The notes beneath the pieces were generated by a model. The model saw only the letters and a program-made list of their open reading frames with translations, was not told the origin of the DNA and searched no databases. The translations under genes and the position numbers were made by a program. A stretch of 64,000 bases of DNA from Pseudonocardia alaniniphila (GTDB lineage: Bacteria; Actinomycetota; Actinomycetes; Mycobacteriales; Pseudonocardiaceae): contig NZ_JAKXMK010000008.1 in assembly GCF_022524485.1 (NCBI RefSeq), positions 186,001 through 250,000 of the forward strand, in the 5' to 3' direction. This document shows positions 33,670 to 41,649 of the stretch, one piece after another (position 1 is the first letter of the stretch; each line of letters opens with the position of its first letter).

Positions 33670-33708
33670 CCCCGTCCCCCGATTCCCCATCCCCATCCCC
33701 CGGCCCCC
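33670..33708 (-). other. G-quadruplex-prone tract upstream of the symporter gene
   Basis: The + strand carries six C-runs of four to five bases separated by 2-4 nt, so the - strand has six G-runs. This far exceeds a minimal four-run quadruplex motif. It lies 26 bp before the GTG start of the symporter, between it and the Baeyer-Villiger gene. Confidence 0.6.
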
Positions 33709-33733
33709 GAACCTCAGCCCCCCAGGAGCGACC

Positions 33734-35095
33734 GTGAGGACTTCCGCGTCTCGCAGTGCCGCGAGTCCGCAAGAGCACACCCGGCGGGTCGCCGCCGCCA
33801 CCTTCGTCGGCACCGCGATCGAGTGGTACGACTTCAACATCTACGGCGCCGCCGCCGCATTGATCTTCGCCCCCCAGTTCTTCCCGAACATCAACCCGGT
33901 CGCGGCCACCCTCGCCGCGTTCGGCACGTTCGCCGTCGGGTTCCTCGCCCGCCCCATCGGCGGCATCGTCTTCGGCCACTTCGGTGACCGGCTCGGGCGC
34001 AAGCAGACCCTCGTCGTCTCGCTGATGCTCATGGGCATCGGGACGTTCCTCATCGCGCTGCTGCCCACCTACGCCCAGATCGGCATCGCCGCGCCGATCC
34101 TGCTCGTCGTGCTCCGGTTCGTGCAGGGCCTGGGCGTCGGCGGGGAGTGGGGCGGCGCCGTGCTCATGGCGATGGAGCACGCCCCCGAGGGCCAGCGCGG
34201 GTACTACTCGTCGTTCCCGCAGATGGGCCTGCCGGCCGGGACGCTCCTGTCGAACCTCGTCTTCCTGGGTGTCTCGCTGTCGCTGGGCCCGGAGCAGTTC
34301 GCGGCGTGGGGCTGGCGCATCCCGTTCGTGCTCAGCGCCGTGCTCGTCGTGGTGGCACTGGTGGTCCGGCTGCGGCTCGCCGAGAGCCCCGAGTTCGCGC
34401 GCACCCGGCAACGCGGCAGGGTGCGTCGCCTTCCCGCGCTCGACGTGCTGCGCAACAACCCCGGCACGGTGATCCTCGGGATGGGCATCACCCTGGCCCC
34501 GTCCGGCCTGGGCTACCTGCTCTCGGTGTACCTGCTCTCCTACGGCACCGGGACCGTGCACGTGCCGCAGGTGACGATGCTGCTGACGATCACGGCGGGG
34601 TCGGTGGTGTATCTGGTGGTGGCCTACTTGACGGGCCGTGTGTCCGACCGCGTCGGCGCCGTGCAGATCTTTACGGTGGCCTCGGTGCTCTCGGTGCTCG
34701 TGCCCTTCGCCGTGTTCGGCCTGATGGACACCGGGGCGGTTCCTGCGGTGCTGCTGGCCATGCTCGCGATGGGACTGGTGCTCGGCCTGCTGGTGGCGGT
34801 GCAGGCGATCATCGTGTCGCGCGCCTTCACCACCGACGTGCGGTACACGGGCGCGTCGATGTCCTACCAGTTCGGCGCCGTTCTCGGCGGCGGGCTCACG
34901 CCGTTGCTGGCGGCCGCGATCCTCGGAGCAACGGGCTCGTCGATGTGGGTGGCCGCCTACATCGCGGGGCTCGCCCTGCTCTCGGGAATCGCGGTGTGGT
35001 TCCTTCCCCGCGAAGCGGGCGCGGAGACCGACCCCGGAGCCGCGCTCACCGGCAGCGCGGGCGACGAGCCCCTGCGAGACAGCGCACCCGCCTGA
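33734..35095 (+). CDS. MFS transporter, metabolite:H+ symporter (MHS) type
   Basis: This 453-aa symporter has 12 membrane segments. MHS-family features are VGTAIEWYDFNIYGAAAAL in helix 1, FGHFGDRLGRKQTLVVSL (motif A) and QGLGVGGEWGGAVLM in helix 4. This subfamily imports organic acids such as shikimate, ketoglutarate or aromatic acids. AGGAG is 7 nt before GTG 33734. It follows the Baeyer-Villiger gene by 86 bp and is followed by a perfect hairpin terminator, so it likely imports the substrate of the P450/monooxygenase set. Confidence 0.9.
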   Translation: MRTSASRSAASPQEHTRRVAAATFVGTAIEWYDFNIYGAAAALIFAPQFFPNINPVAATLAAFGTFAVGFLARPIGGIVFGHFGDRLGRKQTLVVSLMLMGIGTFLIALLPTYAQIGIAAPILLVVLRFVQGLGVGGEWGGAVLMAMEHAPEGQRGYYSSFPQMGLPAGTLLSNLVFLGVSLSLGPEQFAAWGWRIPFVLSAVLVVVALVVRLRLAESPEFARTRQRGRVRRLPALDVLRNNPGTVILGMGITLAPSGLGYLLSVYLLSYGTGTVHVPQVTMLLTITAGSVVYLVVAYLTGRVSDRVGAVQIFTVASVLSVLVPFAVFGLMDTGAVPAVLLAMLAMGLVLGLLVAVQAIIVSRAFTTDVRYTGASMSYQFGAVLGGGLTPLLAAAILGATGSSMWVAAYIAGLALLSGIAVWFLPREAGAETDPGAALTGSAGDEPLRDSAPA

Positions 35096-35103
35096 GCGGG
35101 CGC

Positions 35104-35141
35104 CTGCCGCGCTCGTCCGGCCTCCCGGACGAGCGCGGCAG
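35104..35141. terminator. Perfect 17-bp hairpin after the symporter gene
   Basis: Arms 35104-35120 and 35125-35141 are fully complementary around a 4-nt loop. It lies between the symporter (9 bp upstream) and the convergent TIGR03086 gene, with no T tract. Confidence 0.8.
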
Positions 35142-35148
35142 CGAACCG

Positions 35149-35745
35149 TCAGCGGCTCACCGACGTGGCGGGCGTCCACGCCGGGTCACGCCCGCTGAGC
35201 CCGACGAGCCGGTCGAGCAGCGGTGCATCCCCGGGCACCGGGACCGGCGGGCCGAACAGCCCCGGAACGCCCTCGGGCTGCGCCGCCGCTTCCACGAATC
35301 CCAGGCAGGCCTGCACGCTCTCCTGGTCGACGGCGTAGGCCTGGGCGGTGGCACGGGCGAGGTCCCAGCCGTGCAGCACGAGCTCGTCGAGCGCTACGGC
35401 CGCTATAGCGGTCGCCGGCATCTGCACCCCGCCGACGGACGTCATGCCGTCCCGGGCCGCGGGGTCACGCCACGCGGCGACGAGCGCGTCGAGCCGCCTC
35501 GGCAGCAGCGTGCGCCACTGCGGGTCGAGCGGAGGCTGCACGGCCGGTGGTGCGCCGAGGTCCGGTTCCTTGGCCGCGGCCGCCCGGAACGCCTCCGCGA
35601 GGCCGAGAAGGTGGCTGAGCAGGGCGCCGACCGTGGTGTCGGTACAGGGGGTAGGGGCCTCCAGCCGGTCGTCGGTCACCGCGTCCAGCAGGCGCGTGAC
35701 ACGGTCGGCGGCCGGGGCGAGATCGACGAACGATGCGGATGTCAT
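35149..35745 (-). CDS. TIGR03086-family metal-binding protein (DinB/mycothiol-dependent isomerase-like)
   Basis: This 198-aa four-helix-bundle protein has a conserved VGALLSHLLGL motif (metal His) near residue 45 and ALDELVLHGWDLARAT (second metal His) near 120. These are hallmarks of TIGR03086 and mycothiol-dependent maleylpyruvate isomerase relatives. The thiol substrate in actinomycetes would be mycothiol; the reaction is unknown. ATG 35745 starts MTSASFVDL. The frame is open further upstream, but that part covers a hairpin and is not coding. Confidence 0.82.
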   Translation of the reverse strand: MTSASFVDLAPAADRVTRLLDAVTDDRLEAPTPCTDTTVGALLSHLLGLAEAFRAAAAKEPDLGAPPAVQPPLDPQWRTLLPRRLDALVAAWRDPAARDGMTSVGGVQMPATAIAAVALDELVLHGWDLARATAQAYAVDQESVQACLGFVEAAAQPEGVPGLFGPPVPVPGDAPLLDRLVGLSGRDPAWTPATSVSR

Positions 35746-35758
35746 ACCGGTACGACCA

Positions 35759-35790
35759 GGCCCGCGGCCGGGACTCATCGGTCGCGGGCC
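35759..35790 (-). terminator. Hairpin after the PPOX gene
   Basis: Twelve-nt arms (GGCCCGCGGCCG / CGGTCGCGGGCC, one wobble pair) with an 8-nt loop lie 8 bp beyond the stop of the leftward PPOX gene and just upstream of the TIGR03086 start. Confidence 0.6.
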
Positions 35791-35797
35791 GGCCGCG

Positions 35798-36199
35798 TCA
35801 CCCCATGCCGCTGACCCGGAGAACCTCGATCGAGAGGAGCAGCCGGACCTGGTCACGGCCGCCGTACCAGGGATAGGGCCCTCCCAGGTAGCGCTGCGCT
35901 AGCTTCTCGATGTGCTCGGCGGCACCGTCGGTGGTGACGTCCAGGACGCGGCCCCGCACCGCGTAGTAGCGGGCCGCGTGGTCGGGGTCCGACACGGTGA
36001 GGGCCACGCGCGGGTCGCGTTCGATGTTCCTGATCTTCTGGAACCCCTGCACGCTGTTGATCAGCACGTGCTTGCCGTCCGTGTCGACCCAGGTCTGGGT
36101 CAGCTGCGGCGACCCGTCGGGCATCGTGGTGGCGAGGTAACAGGGGCTCGGGCGCTGCAACAGGTCGAGCAGACCGTCGGGAATGTCCACGACCCGCAT
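35798..36199 (-). CDS. PPOX-class F420-dependent oxidoreductase
   Basis: This 133-aa split-barrel flavin/deazaflavin enzyme shows the N-terminal pattern SPCYLATTMPDGSPQLTQTW and VLINSVQGFQKIRNIERDPR, which binds the phosphate side of F420 in this family, then RYLGGPYPWYGGRDQ near the end. It presumably uses F420H2 to reduce a small molecule. ATG 36199 begins MRVVDIPDGLL; an upstream in-frame extension does not fit the family. It is not clearly in an operon with its neighbours. Confidence 0.87.
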   Translation of the reverse strand: MRVVDIPDGLLDLLQRPSPCYLATTMPDGSPQLTQTWVDTDGKHVLINSVQGFQKIRNIERDPRVALTVSDPDHAARYYAVRGRVLDVTTDGAAEHIEKLAQRYLGGPYPWYGGRDQVRLLLSIEVLRVSGMG

Positions 36200-36334
36200 C
36201 GTTCTCGGCCGTGGTCCTCGCGGTGGCAGGGGGTCAGACGCGCGCGTCCGGGCTCCGCGCCTGCTGCCCGCGGTCGGCGTCGTGCGGCAGCTCGGCCGCA
36301 TCATGACCGCCGTCCGCTGGATCGACGGCCTGTT

Positions 36335-36667
36335 CTAGGCGGGCGCCGCGGGGTATCCGTGCCGCGCCGCCCACTCGCCGAGCGAGTCGGGGCCCGGGTC
36401 GGGCCCCTCGTCCAGCACCGTCCAGCGATCGAGCGCGTCCGAGATGCGGGCCCGCACCGAGACGACCTCGGCCGGCTCGCACGCGAACAACGTCCGTACC
36501 GTCACCCGGTCCGCGTCGCGGGCAACCACCTCGGTGACGTGCGGGTACCGGCACGGCGGCTCGTGCTCCCACCGTCCGCACAGCTCGGTCGTGATCGCCC
36601 CGCCCGGCGCCGCCGTCTCCTCGTCCTCCGGAACAACCAGGACGGCCCGGTGCGCGTACCCCGGCAT
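36335..36667 (-). CDS. Hypothetical 110-residue protein, third gene of the ATP-grasp operon
   Basis: I do not recognise a family. The protein starts MPGYAHRAVLVVPEDEE, has one CGRWEHEPPCRYPHV segment with two cysteines near residues 30-40, and a C-terminus rich in Asp, Gly and Trp (LGEWAARHGYPAAPA). There is no signal peptide or membrane segment. The start lies 2 nt from the stop of the DUF6197-like gene, so the two are co-translated. The frame is open further upstream inside the neighbour, but ATG 36667 is the natural start. Confidence 0.65.
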   Translation of the reverse strand: MPGYAHRAVLVVPEDEETAAPGGAITTELCGRWEHEPPCRYPHVTEVVARDADRVTVRTLFACEPAEVVSVRARISDALDRWTVLDEGPDPGPDSLGEWAARHGYPAAPA

Positions 36668-36669
36668 CG

Positions 36670-37239
36670 TCAGCTTCCTCCGCGCGCGCGTTCGAGTTCC
36701 GCGCCCGCCGCCCGCTCGGTGGCGTCCAGCAGCGAGACCACGTCGTCGGACGTGCGTTCGGACTGGTCGTTCCACCGCGTGAGGTCCCGGACCTGCGCCG
36801 AGCGGATGGGTGGGGCCGGACACCAGCGGATCGGCTCGCGGTCGTCGCCGAAGAGCGTGTGCCAGGTCAGGTCGAGCGCCCGCTGCACGGGCTGGGACCG
36901 CACCGCGGCGAGCCCGCCACCCGCCTGCACGATCGCCCCGACCAGGCAGGCCCCGGTGACCGGCCGATCACCGATGCTCCGCAGGTTGCCGGCGTTGATC
37001 GTCCGCTGGTGGCCCTGCGGGTCGCGGTAGGTGAACCAGCCTTGCTGCACCCAGCCCGACGCGATCACCGCACGGGCGTCACCGATCAGGGCCCGGATCC
37101 GGTGGAGCTCGGCGAGGTGCGCCGCGAGCCGGTCCTGGCGGGCGAGACGCTGCCGCTCCCGGCGGCGTTCCCGCCACCGCTGCCGCACTCCGGCAGGGCG
37201 TTCCTGCAGGGGCGGTGCGATACGCAGTTCCATTGTCAC
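36670..37239 (-). CDS. DUF6197-like protein
   Basis: This 189-aa protein has a strongly basic N-terminal helix (about residues 12-48; many Arg and Gln). A DUF6197-like core follows: ARAVIASGWVQQGWF, then TGACLVGAIVQAGGG and a C-terminal LTRWNDQSERTSDDVVSLLD. That last motif (WND followed by a 'eeV..lLd' helix) is what makes me name the family; its function is unknown. GTG 37239 has GGGAGGAG 5 nt upstream, which decides the start. It lies between the ATP-grasp-like gene (83 bp upstream) and the 110-aa gene (2 nt downstream). Confidence 0.68.
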   Translation of the reverse strand: MTMELRIAPPLQERPAGVRQRWRERRRERQRLARQDRLAAHLAELHRIRALIGDARAVIASGWVQQGWFTYRDPQGHQRTINAGNLRSIGDRPVTGACLVGAIVQAGGGLAAVRSQPVQRALDLTWHTLFGDDREPIRWCPAPPIRSAQVRDLTRWNDQSERTSDDVVSLLDATERAAGAELERARGGS

Positions 37240-37322
37240 GGCGGCTCCTCCCGGGCTCATGCAGGCCGGGCCTACGACGACGGTCCATCGCAGGTTACGT
37301 GTCCGGCGCCGCACCTCGTGGT

Positions 37323-38723
37323 TCATGAGGCCGGTGCGAACAGCACCGCGTTCGGGCGTGCGCCGTGACGCATACCGATCACCACATCCCCGGCGGGGAG
37401 GTCCGGAGTCATGTGGCGCGCCAGGATGCCCGCCGCCGCACGGTCGACCATGAACAGGCTGAGCACGAACGGCACACGCGCGGTGACCTGCTGTCCGGAC
37501 TCCCGATCGCGGAAGGGCATCGTGACGCGGCCGGATTCGACGCGGCGCTGGAGGACCAGGGGCGTCTCGCGCGCCACATCGGCAACAGCCGACTGCCAAT
37601 CCTGCGCAGACGTCTGGTTCCCGAAGATCACATCCTCACTGGACTGGCCGACGGCCGGCTTCGCGACCAGCCGGTCGCGCTCACCGGCCGCCATGCGCAG
37701 CAGATTCCTCTCCACCTCCGGATTCCCGCCCAGACCCAGGCACACGGTCCACGGAACGTAGGCACGCACCAGGGCTCGGTCGGCCGGTCCGAGCACGCCT
37801 GCATCACAGTCCTCGCGCAGCCAGGACAGCACCGCCTTCGACGAGACGAGCGTCGACTCCGGGCGAGGGAACAGCCCGACGGTCCCGGCACGGTCCGCGG
37901 TACGCAGCGCAGCGAGCCCGCCGCCGTCCTCGATGATGCGGTCGTGGGCGTACCACCGGAGCAGCACGACGTCGAGCGGCACCTCGGAGGCGAGCAGGCG
38001 GCCGTCGGCGTCGAGGCTCAGGTCGGCGAGGTCGGCCTGGAAGACCTCGAAGCCCAGCTGCTGCGCACCGGCCACGATGCGCGGCTTGATCTGGTCACGG
38101 CGCTGACGTGCGCCCCTGCCGTCGACCACCGAATGAATCGGTATGAGCAACCGGCCAGGCGCGCCGTTGCGGCTCTCGACCGGCAGCGTGCGGTTCAGCG
38201 CCGCGCACCGCGCCGCCACCGTGGAGGGCGGCGTACGCAGGCCGATCTCCGGGCACAACTCGGTATAGGCATCCGCGAGCCAGCGGGCCACCGCGTCCCC
38301 GCCGAGCCGCGTACTGATGTTGAACTCGAGAAAACGCGGCCGTCCCTTTTCGATCAGGATGTCGGGACGGGCGTATCGGTTGAGTTCTTCCGGCACCAGC
38401 GGGCGATCAGGATTCATCACGGGGATCTGGTGGGGAAAGCGCAGTACCCGATGCAGTTCGCCCAGCGTGGAAGCACGGCGGCAGCACGCCTCCACGGCCA
38501 GGCGCAACAGCCGGGACGCGATGAACTCGAGGCCCCGGTAGGCCCGTTCCCGGACGACCACCGGTCGGAGTGGTTCCCAGCGCCTGCCGGGCCAGCCCTC
38601 ACGTGCGTAAGGGCCCCATTCGGACGATGTCGTCCGGCGCTCGACGAGCTCTCGGCGGAGCTCCTCGGGCAACTCGTCCCAGACATCTTCGACGACCAGG
38701 TCGATACGATCGTTATCGGCCAT
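37323..38723 (-). CDS. Circularly permuted ATP-grasp-like protein
   Basis: This 466-aa protein is not close to any named enzyme I know, but it has the order of elements of circularly permuted ATP-grasp ligases. RPRFLEFNISTRLGGD (about residues 128-143) acts as a substrate/metal strand. VVLLRWYAHDR and LFPRPESTLVSSKAVLSWL (about 284-302) come next, then the ATP-binding strand LVAKPAVGQSSEDVIFG (about 352-368; Lys about 355) and PLVLQRRVE. Such enzymes join an acid to an amine using ATP. ATG 38723 begins MADNDRIDLV. It heads a likely three-gene operon with the DUF6197-like and 110-aa proteins. The partner substrate is unknown. Confidence 0.65.
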   Translation of the reverse strand: MADNDRIDLVVEDVWDELPEELRRELVERRTTSSEWGPYAREGWPGRRWEPLRPVVVRERAYRGLEFIASRLLRLAVEACCRRASTLGELHRVLRFPHQIPVMNPDRPLVPEELNRYARPDILIEKGRPRFLEFNISTRLGGDAVARWLADAYTELCPEIGLRTPPSTVAARCAALNRTLPVESRNGAPGRLLIPIHSVVDGRGARQRRDQIKPRIVAGAQQLGFEVFQADLADLSLDADGRLLASEVPLDVVLLRWYAHDRIIEDGGGLAALRTADRAGTVGLFPRPESTLVSSKAVLSWLREDCDAGVLGPADRALVRAYVPWTVCLGLGGNPEVERNLLRMAAGERDRLVAKPAVGQSSEDVIFGNQTSAQDWQSAVADVARETPLVLQRRVESGRVTMPFRDRESGQQVTARVPFVLSLFMVDRAAAGILARHMTPDLPAGDVVIGMRHGARPNAVLFAPAS

Positions 38724-38839
38724 ACCGCAATTTTCCACCAGAAACGTGGATGACGTCGGTTCAGAACCGTGCGCCGTTGTTCAGTGAACAGTCGTATCCG
38801 TCACCTTCCGGGTCCGGACCGCGCTGGTAGAAAGTGCTG

Positions 38840-41584
38840 ATGCCCGCCGTGCCCCAGGCCGCCCGCCCACTGCGCGGGCGGGACGCCGAGCTGGGCACGG
38901 TGCTGGCCGCGCTGCGCCACGCGCAGAGCGGTCGGTCGGCGCTGGTGGTGGTGCGCGGCGAGCCCGGGATCGGCAAGAGCGCGCTGCTCGGCGCCTCGGT
39001 CGACCAGGCCTCGGCACTCGGGTTCACCGCCACAGCGGCGGCCGCGCACGAGACCGACGAGCTGAGCCCGCTGGCGTCGCTCGGTCCGGCTCTGCGCTGC
39101 GGGCCGCTGCCGCTGCTCAACTCGCAGCAGTTCCTCGACCTGGCACCGCTCACGGTGCAGCCGCTCTGGCTCGCCGAGCACCTGGCCGTGCTGCTGCAGC
39201 GCCGGGCCGGGTCGACGCCCCTGCTGATCGCGCTCGACGACGCGCAGTGGGCCGACCCGTTGACGACGTTCGTGCTGCGCATCCTCCTCGGGAGGCTGCG
39301 GTCCGCACCGATCGCGTTTCTGCTCGGCACCCGTCCGGCCGCCGGGGGTCCGGCCGACCAGGTCGTAGGCGGCATGGAGCGGAACAGGTGGGTGCGGTGG
39401 ATCGACCTGGCACCGCTGCGCGACGAGGCCGTCCTCGCCGTGGCCGTCGACCACTTGGGACACGCGGCCGGCCCGGAGCTGGCCCAGCGCCTTCTCGGCA
39501 CGCGCGGCAACCCGTTCCTGGCGGTTGCCCTGCTCCGGGGCCTGATCGGGCCCGACGACGCCGGTGACCACGGCGACGACCTGCCCGCCGGGCTGCTCGA
39601 CGGGGTCCGCAGGCGCACGGCCGGCGCGTCCGAGCGATGCCGGGCCCTGCTCCGGGCGGCCGGCGTCCTGGGGGTGCAGTCCCGGCTCGACGACCTCGCG
39701 CAGCTGCTGGGCGAGCCGGCCACGCAGCTGACCGGCCCCCTCGAAGAGGCCATCGGGCTCGGGCTGCTGACCGACGACGGTGTCACCATCACCTTCCGAA
39801 ACGAGCTGTTGCGCCGGGCCGTCTACCAGGACATGCCGCCGTCCGCGCGGGCCGCGATGCACCGGTCCGTGGTGGCGCACCTCATCGCCTCCGGGCGCGG
39901 ACACGCTGCCGCTGCCCCGCACGTCCTCGCGTCGGCGGTGCCCGGCGACGCCACTGCGGTACGGGTCCTGCAACGCGCGGCGAAGGAGCTGCTCAGGACC
40001 ATGGCGGTCACGGCGGTGACGCTCATCCAGCGGGCGTTCGAGCTCGTGGCCGACGACGATCCCGAGCGGGAGGAGGTGGCCAGGGACGTGGTCACGATCC
40101 TGGTCACCGCCCGCCACCACGACGAGGCGGCGGTGTTCGTGGACCGGCTGCTGGAGGGCGCGGTGTCGCCCGGGACCGCCGCGGTGACCCAGCTGAGCCT
40201 CGCTCCGCATCTGTGGTCGACCGGGCGGCTCGGCGAGCTCGCCGGGCGCACCCGCGACCCTCGGTTCACCGGCGCCGCTCCCGCGCTCCGCGCACGACTC
40301 GCCGCCTACGCCGCCCTCGCCACCGGCTCGGATGCCGGCGAGGTCGCCCCGGATCCGGTCGCCCGGTCACTGCAGCTGGTAGCCCGCGCCGAGCAGGCCG
40401 AACGCGCCGGCGAGTGCGGGGCGGCACGCGGCTACTACGAGCAGGCCAGGGCCGCGGCTGAGGAGGGCCTAGGTGAGGACGGCCCAGGCGAGGCGGGGAG
40501 CCTGCACGCAAGCCGGCTGGAACTGCGCGAGCTGCTGGTCCGCGGTCGTCTCGACGACATCAACGGCGCGCTGGCGCGGCTGGCCGATCTCGACGCCCAC
40601 GGCATCGACTCCGATCCCTGGCAGGCTCCCCGGGTGGCGGTGGTCCGCGCCGTTCTGGAGCTGGGCGCCGGCCGCCTCGACGCCGCGCAGGCTGCCGCGA
40701 CGGCCGCTCTGCAATGGTCGGGCGACATCGGCGACACCGTCGATGCTCGGCTATGGCACGTACTCGTCCTGGTCGCGTTCCACCGCGGCGAGCCGTCCGA
40801 GGCGCGGTCCCGGATCGCCGACGCCGAACGGCGAGGAGTGCCGATGCCGGTCGGGCGGGCGCTGCTCGCGCTCGACGAGGACGAGCCCCGCGCCGCCGCC
40901 GGGCTCGTGCGGGAGCTCGCTGCGGGGGCGGTGCCGTGGCCGGAGGAGCTTCTCGTCGAGGCGGCGTGCGCGGCCCACCGCTGCGGTGACAGCGACACCC
41001 TGCATGCCGCCGACGACGTGCTGGGCGCGCTCGCGGCGCGCAACCCCGGCGTCGCGAGTATGGCGGGCGCCGCGGCCCTGACGCACGGGTTGCTCATCGG
41101 GAAGCCGGCCGGCGCAGTCGACCTGCTGCGGCAGGCTCCGCGTCCGCTGCTGCTGGCCCGCTCCGAGGAGGAGGTCGGGCGGGCGGCACTGGACAGGGGC
41201 GACCCGTCCAGTGCCGAGTCGCTGCAGCGCGCCCGGGACGGTTTCGCCGCGTGCGGTGCCACGGCCGCAGTGCTGCGGGTCCAGCGGCTGCTGCAGCCGG
41301 TGGGAGCGCGCCGTCCCCGTGGCTCCGCCGAGTCTCGGCCGCGGGCCGCGACCGGCTGGGAGTCGTTGACGACGATGGAGCGCCGCGTCGCCGGGCTGAT
41401 CGCGGACGGTCACACGAACCGGTCCGCCGCGGCCGAGCTCCACCTGTCCCCCAGCACGATCAACACGCACCTGCGCGCGGTGTTCACCAAGCTGGGCGTG
41501 CACTCACGGGTGCAGCTGGCGAAGCTCGTCCTGTCCCGGGCAGACGAGCCCGGACCGGGACCGGCCCTCCACCACGAGGGGTGA
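38840..41584 (+). CDS. LuxR-family regulator with N-terminal AAA/STAND ATPase
   Basis: This 914-aa regulator of the large LuxR (LAL/MalT-like) class has Walker A RGEPGIGKSALL at about residues 36-47 and Walker B LLIALDDAQWAD at about 130-141. A long helical middle and a C-terminal LuxR HTH (about 840-900, LTTMERRVAGLIADGHTNRS then LSPSTINTHLRAVFTKLG) follow. ATG 38840 is chosen; GTG 38834 two codons upstream is possible. It is divergent from the ATP-grasp-like gene with only about 115 bp between, so that operon is its most likely target. A hairpin terminator follows. Confidence 0.9.
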   Translation: MPAVPQAARPLRGRDAELGTVLAALRHAQSGRSALVVVRGEPGIGKSALLGASVDQASALGFTATAAAAHETDELSPLASLGPALRCGPLPLLNSQQFLDLAPLTVQPLWLAEHLAVLLQRRAGSTPLLIALDDAQWADPLTTFVLRILLGRLRSAPIAFLLGTRPAAGGPADQVVGGMERNRWVRWIDLAPLRDEAVLAVAVDHLGHAAGPELAQRLLGTRGNPFLAVALLRGLIGPDDAGDHGDDLPAGLLDGVRRRTAGASERCRALLRAAGVLGVQSRLDDLAQLLGEPATQLTGPLEEAIGLGLLTDDGVTITFRNELLRRAVYQDMPPSARAAMHRSVVAHLIASGRGHAAAAPHVLASAVPGDATAVRVLQRAAKELLRTMAVTAVTLIQRAFELVADDDPEREEVARDVVTILVTARHHDEAAVFVDRLLEGAVSPGTAAVTQLSLAPHLWSTGRLGELAGRTRDPRFTGAAPALRARLAAYAALATGSDAGEVAPDPVARSLQLVARAEQAERAGECGAARGYYEQARAAAEEGLGEDGPGEAGSLHASRLELRELLVRGRLDDINGALARLADLDAHGIDSDPWQAPRVAVVRAVLELGAGRLDAAQAAATAALQWSGDIGDTVDARLWHVLVLVAFHRGEPSEARSRIADAERRGVPMPVGRALLALDEDEPRAAAGLVRELAAGAVPWPEELLVEAACAAHRCGDSDTLHAADDVLGALAARNPGVASMAGAAALTHGLLIGKPAGAVDLLRQAPRPLLLARSEEEVGRAALDRGDPSSAESLQRARDGFAACGATAAVLRVQRLLQPVGARRPRGSAESRPRAATGWESLTTMERRVAGLIADGHTNRSAAAELHLSPSTINTHLRAVFTKLGVHSRVQLAKLVLSRADEPGPGPALHHEG

Positions 41585-41621
41585 CGGGCCAGCGGGGCGC
41601 GACACGCCCGCCCGTCACCCC
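41578..41621. terminator. Bidirectional hairpin after the LuxR gene
   Basis: Perfect 12-bp arms (GGGGTGACGGGC / GCCCGTCACCCC) with a 20-nt loop include the LuxR stop codon and face the convergent hydrolase gene. Confidence 0.65.
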
Positions 41622-41649
41622 CCGTGCCGGACCGGGGAGCGAGGCGGTC

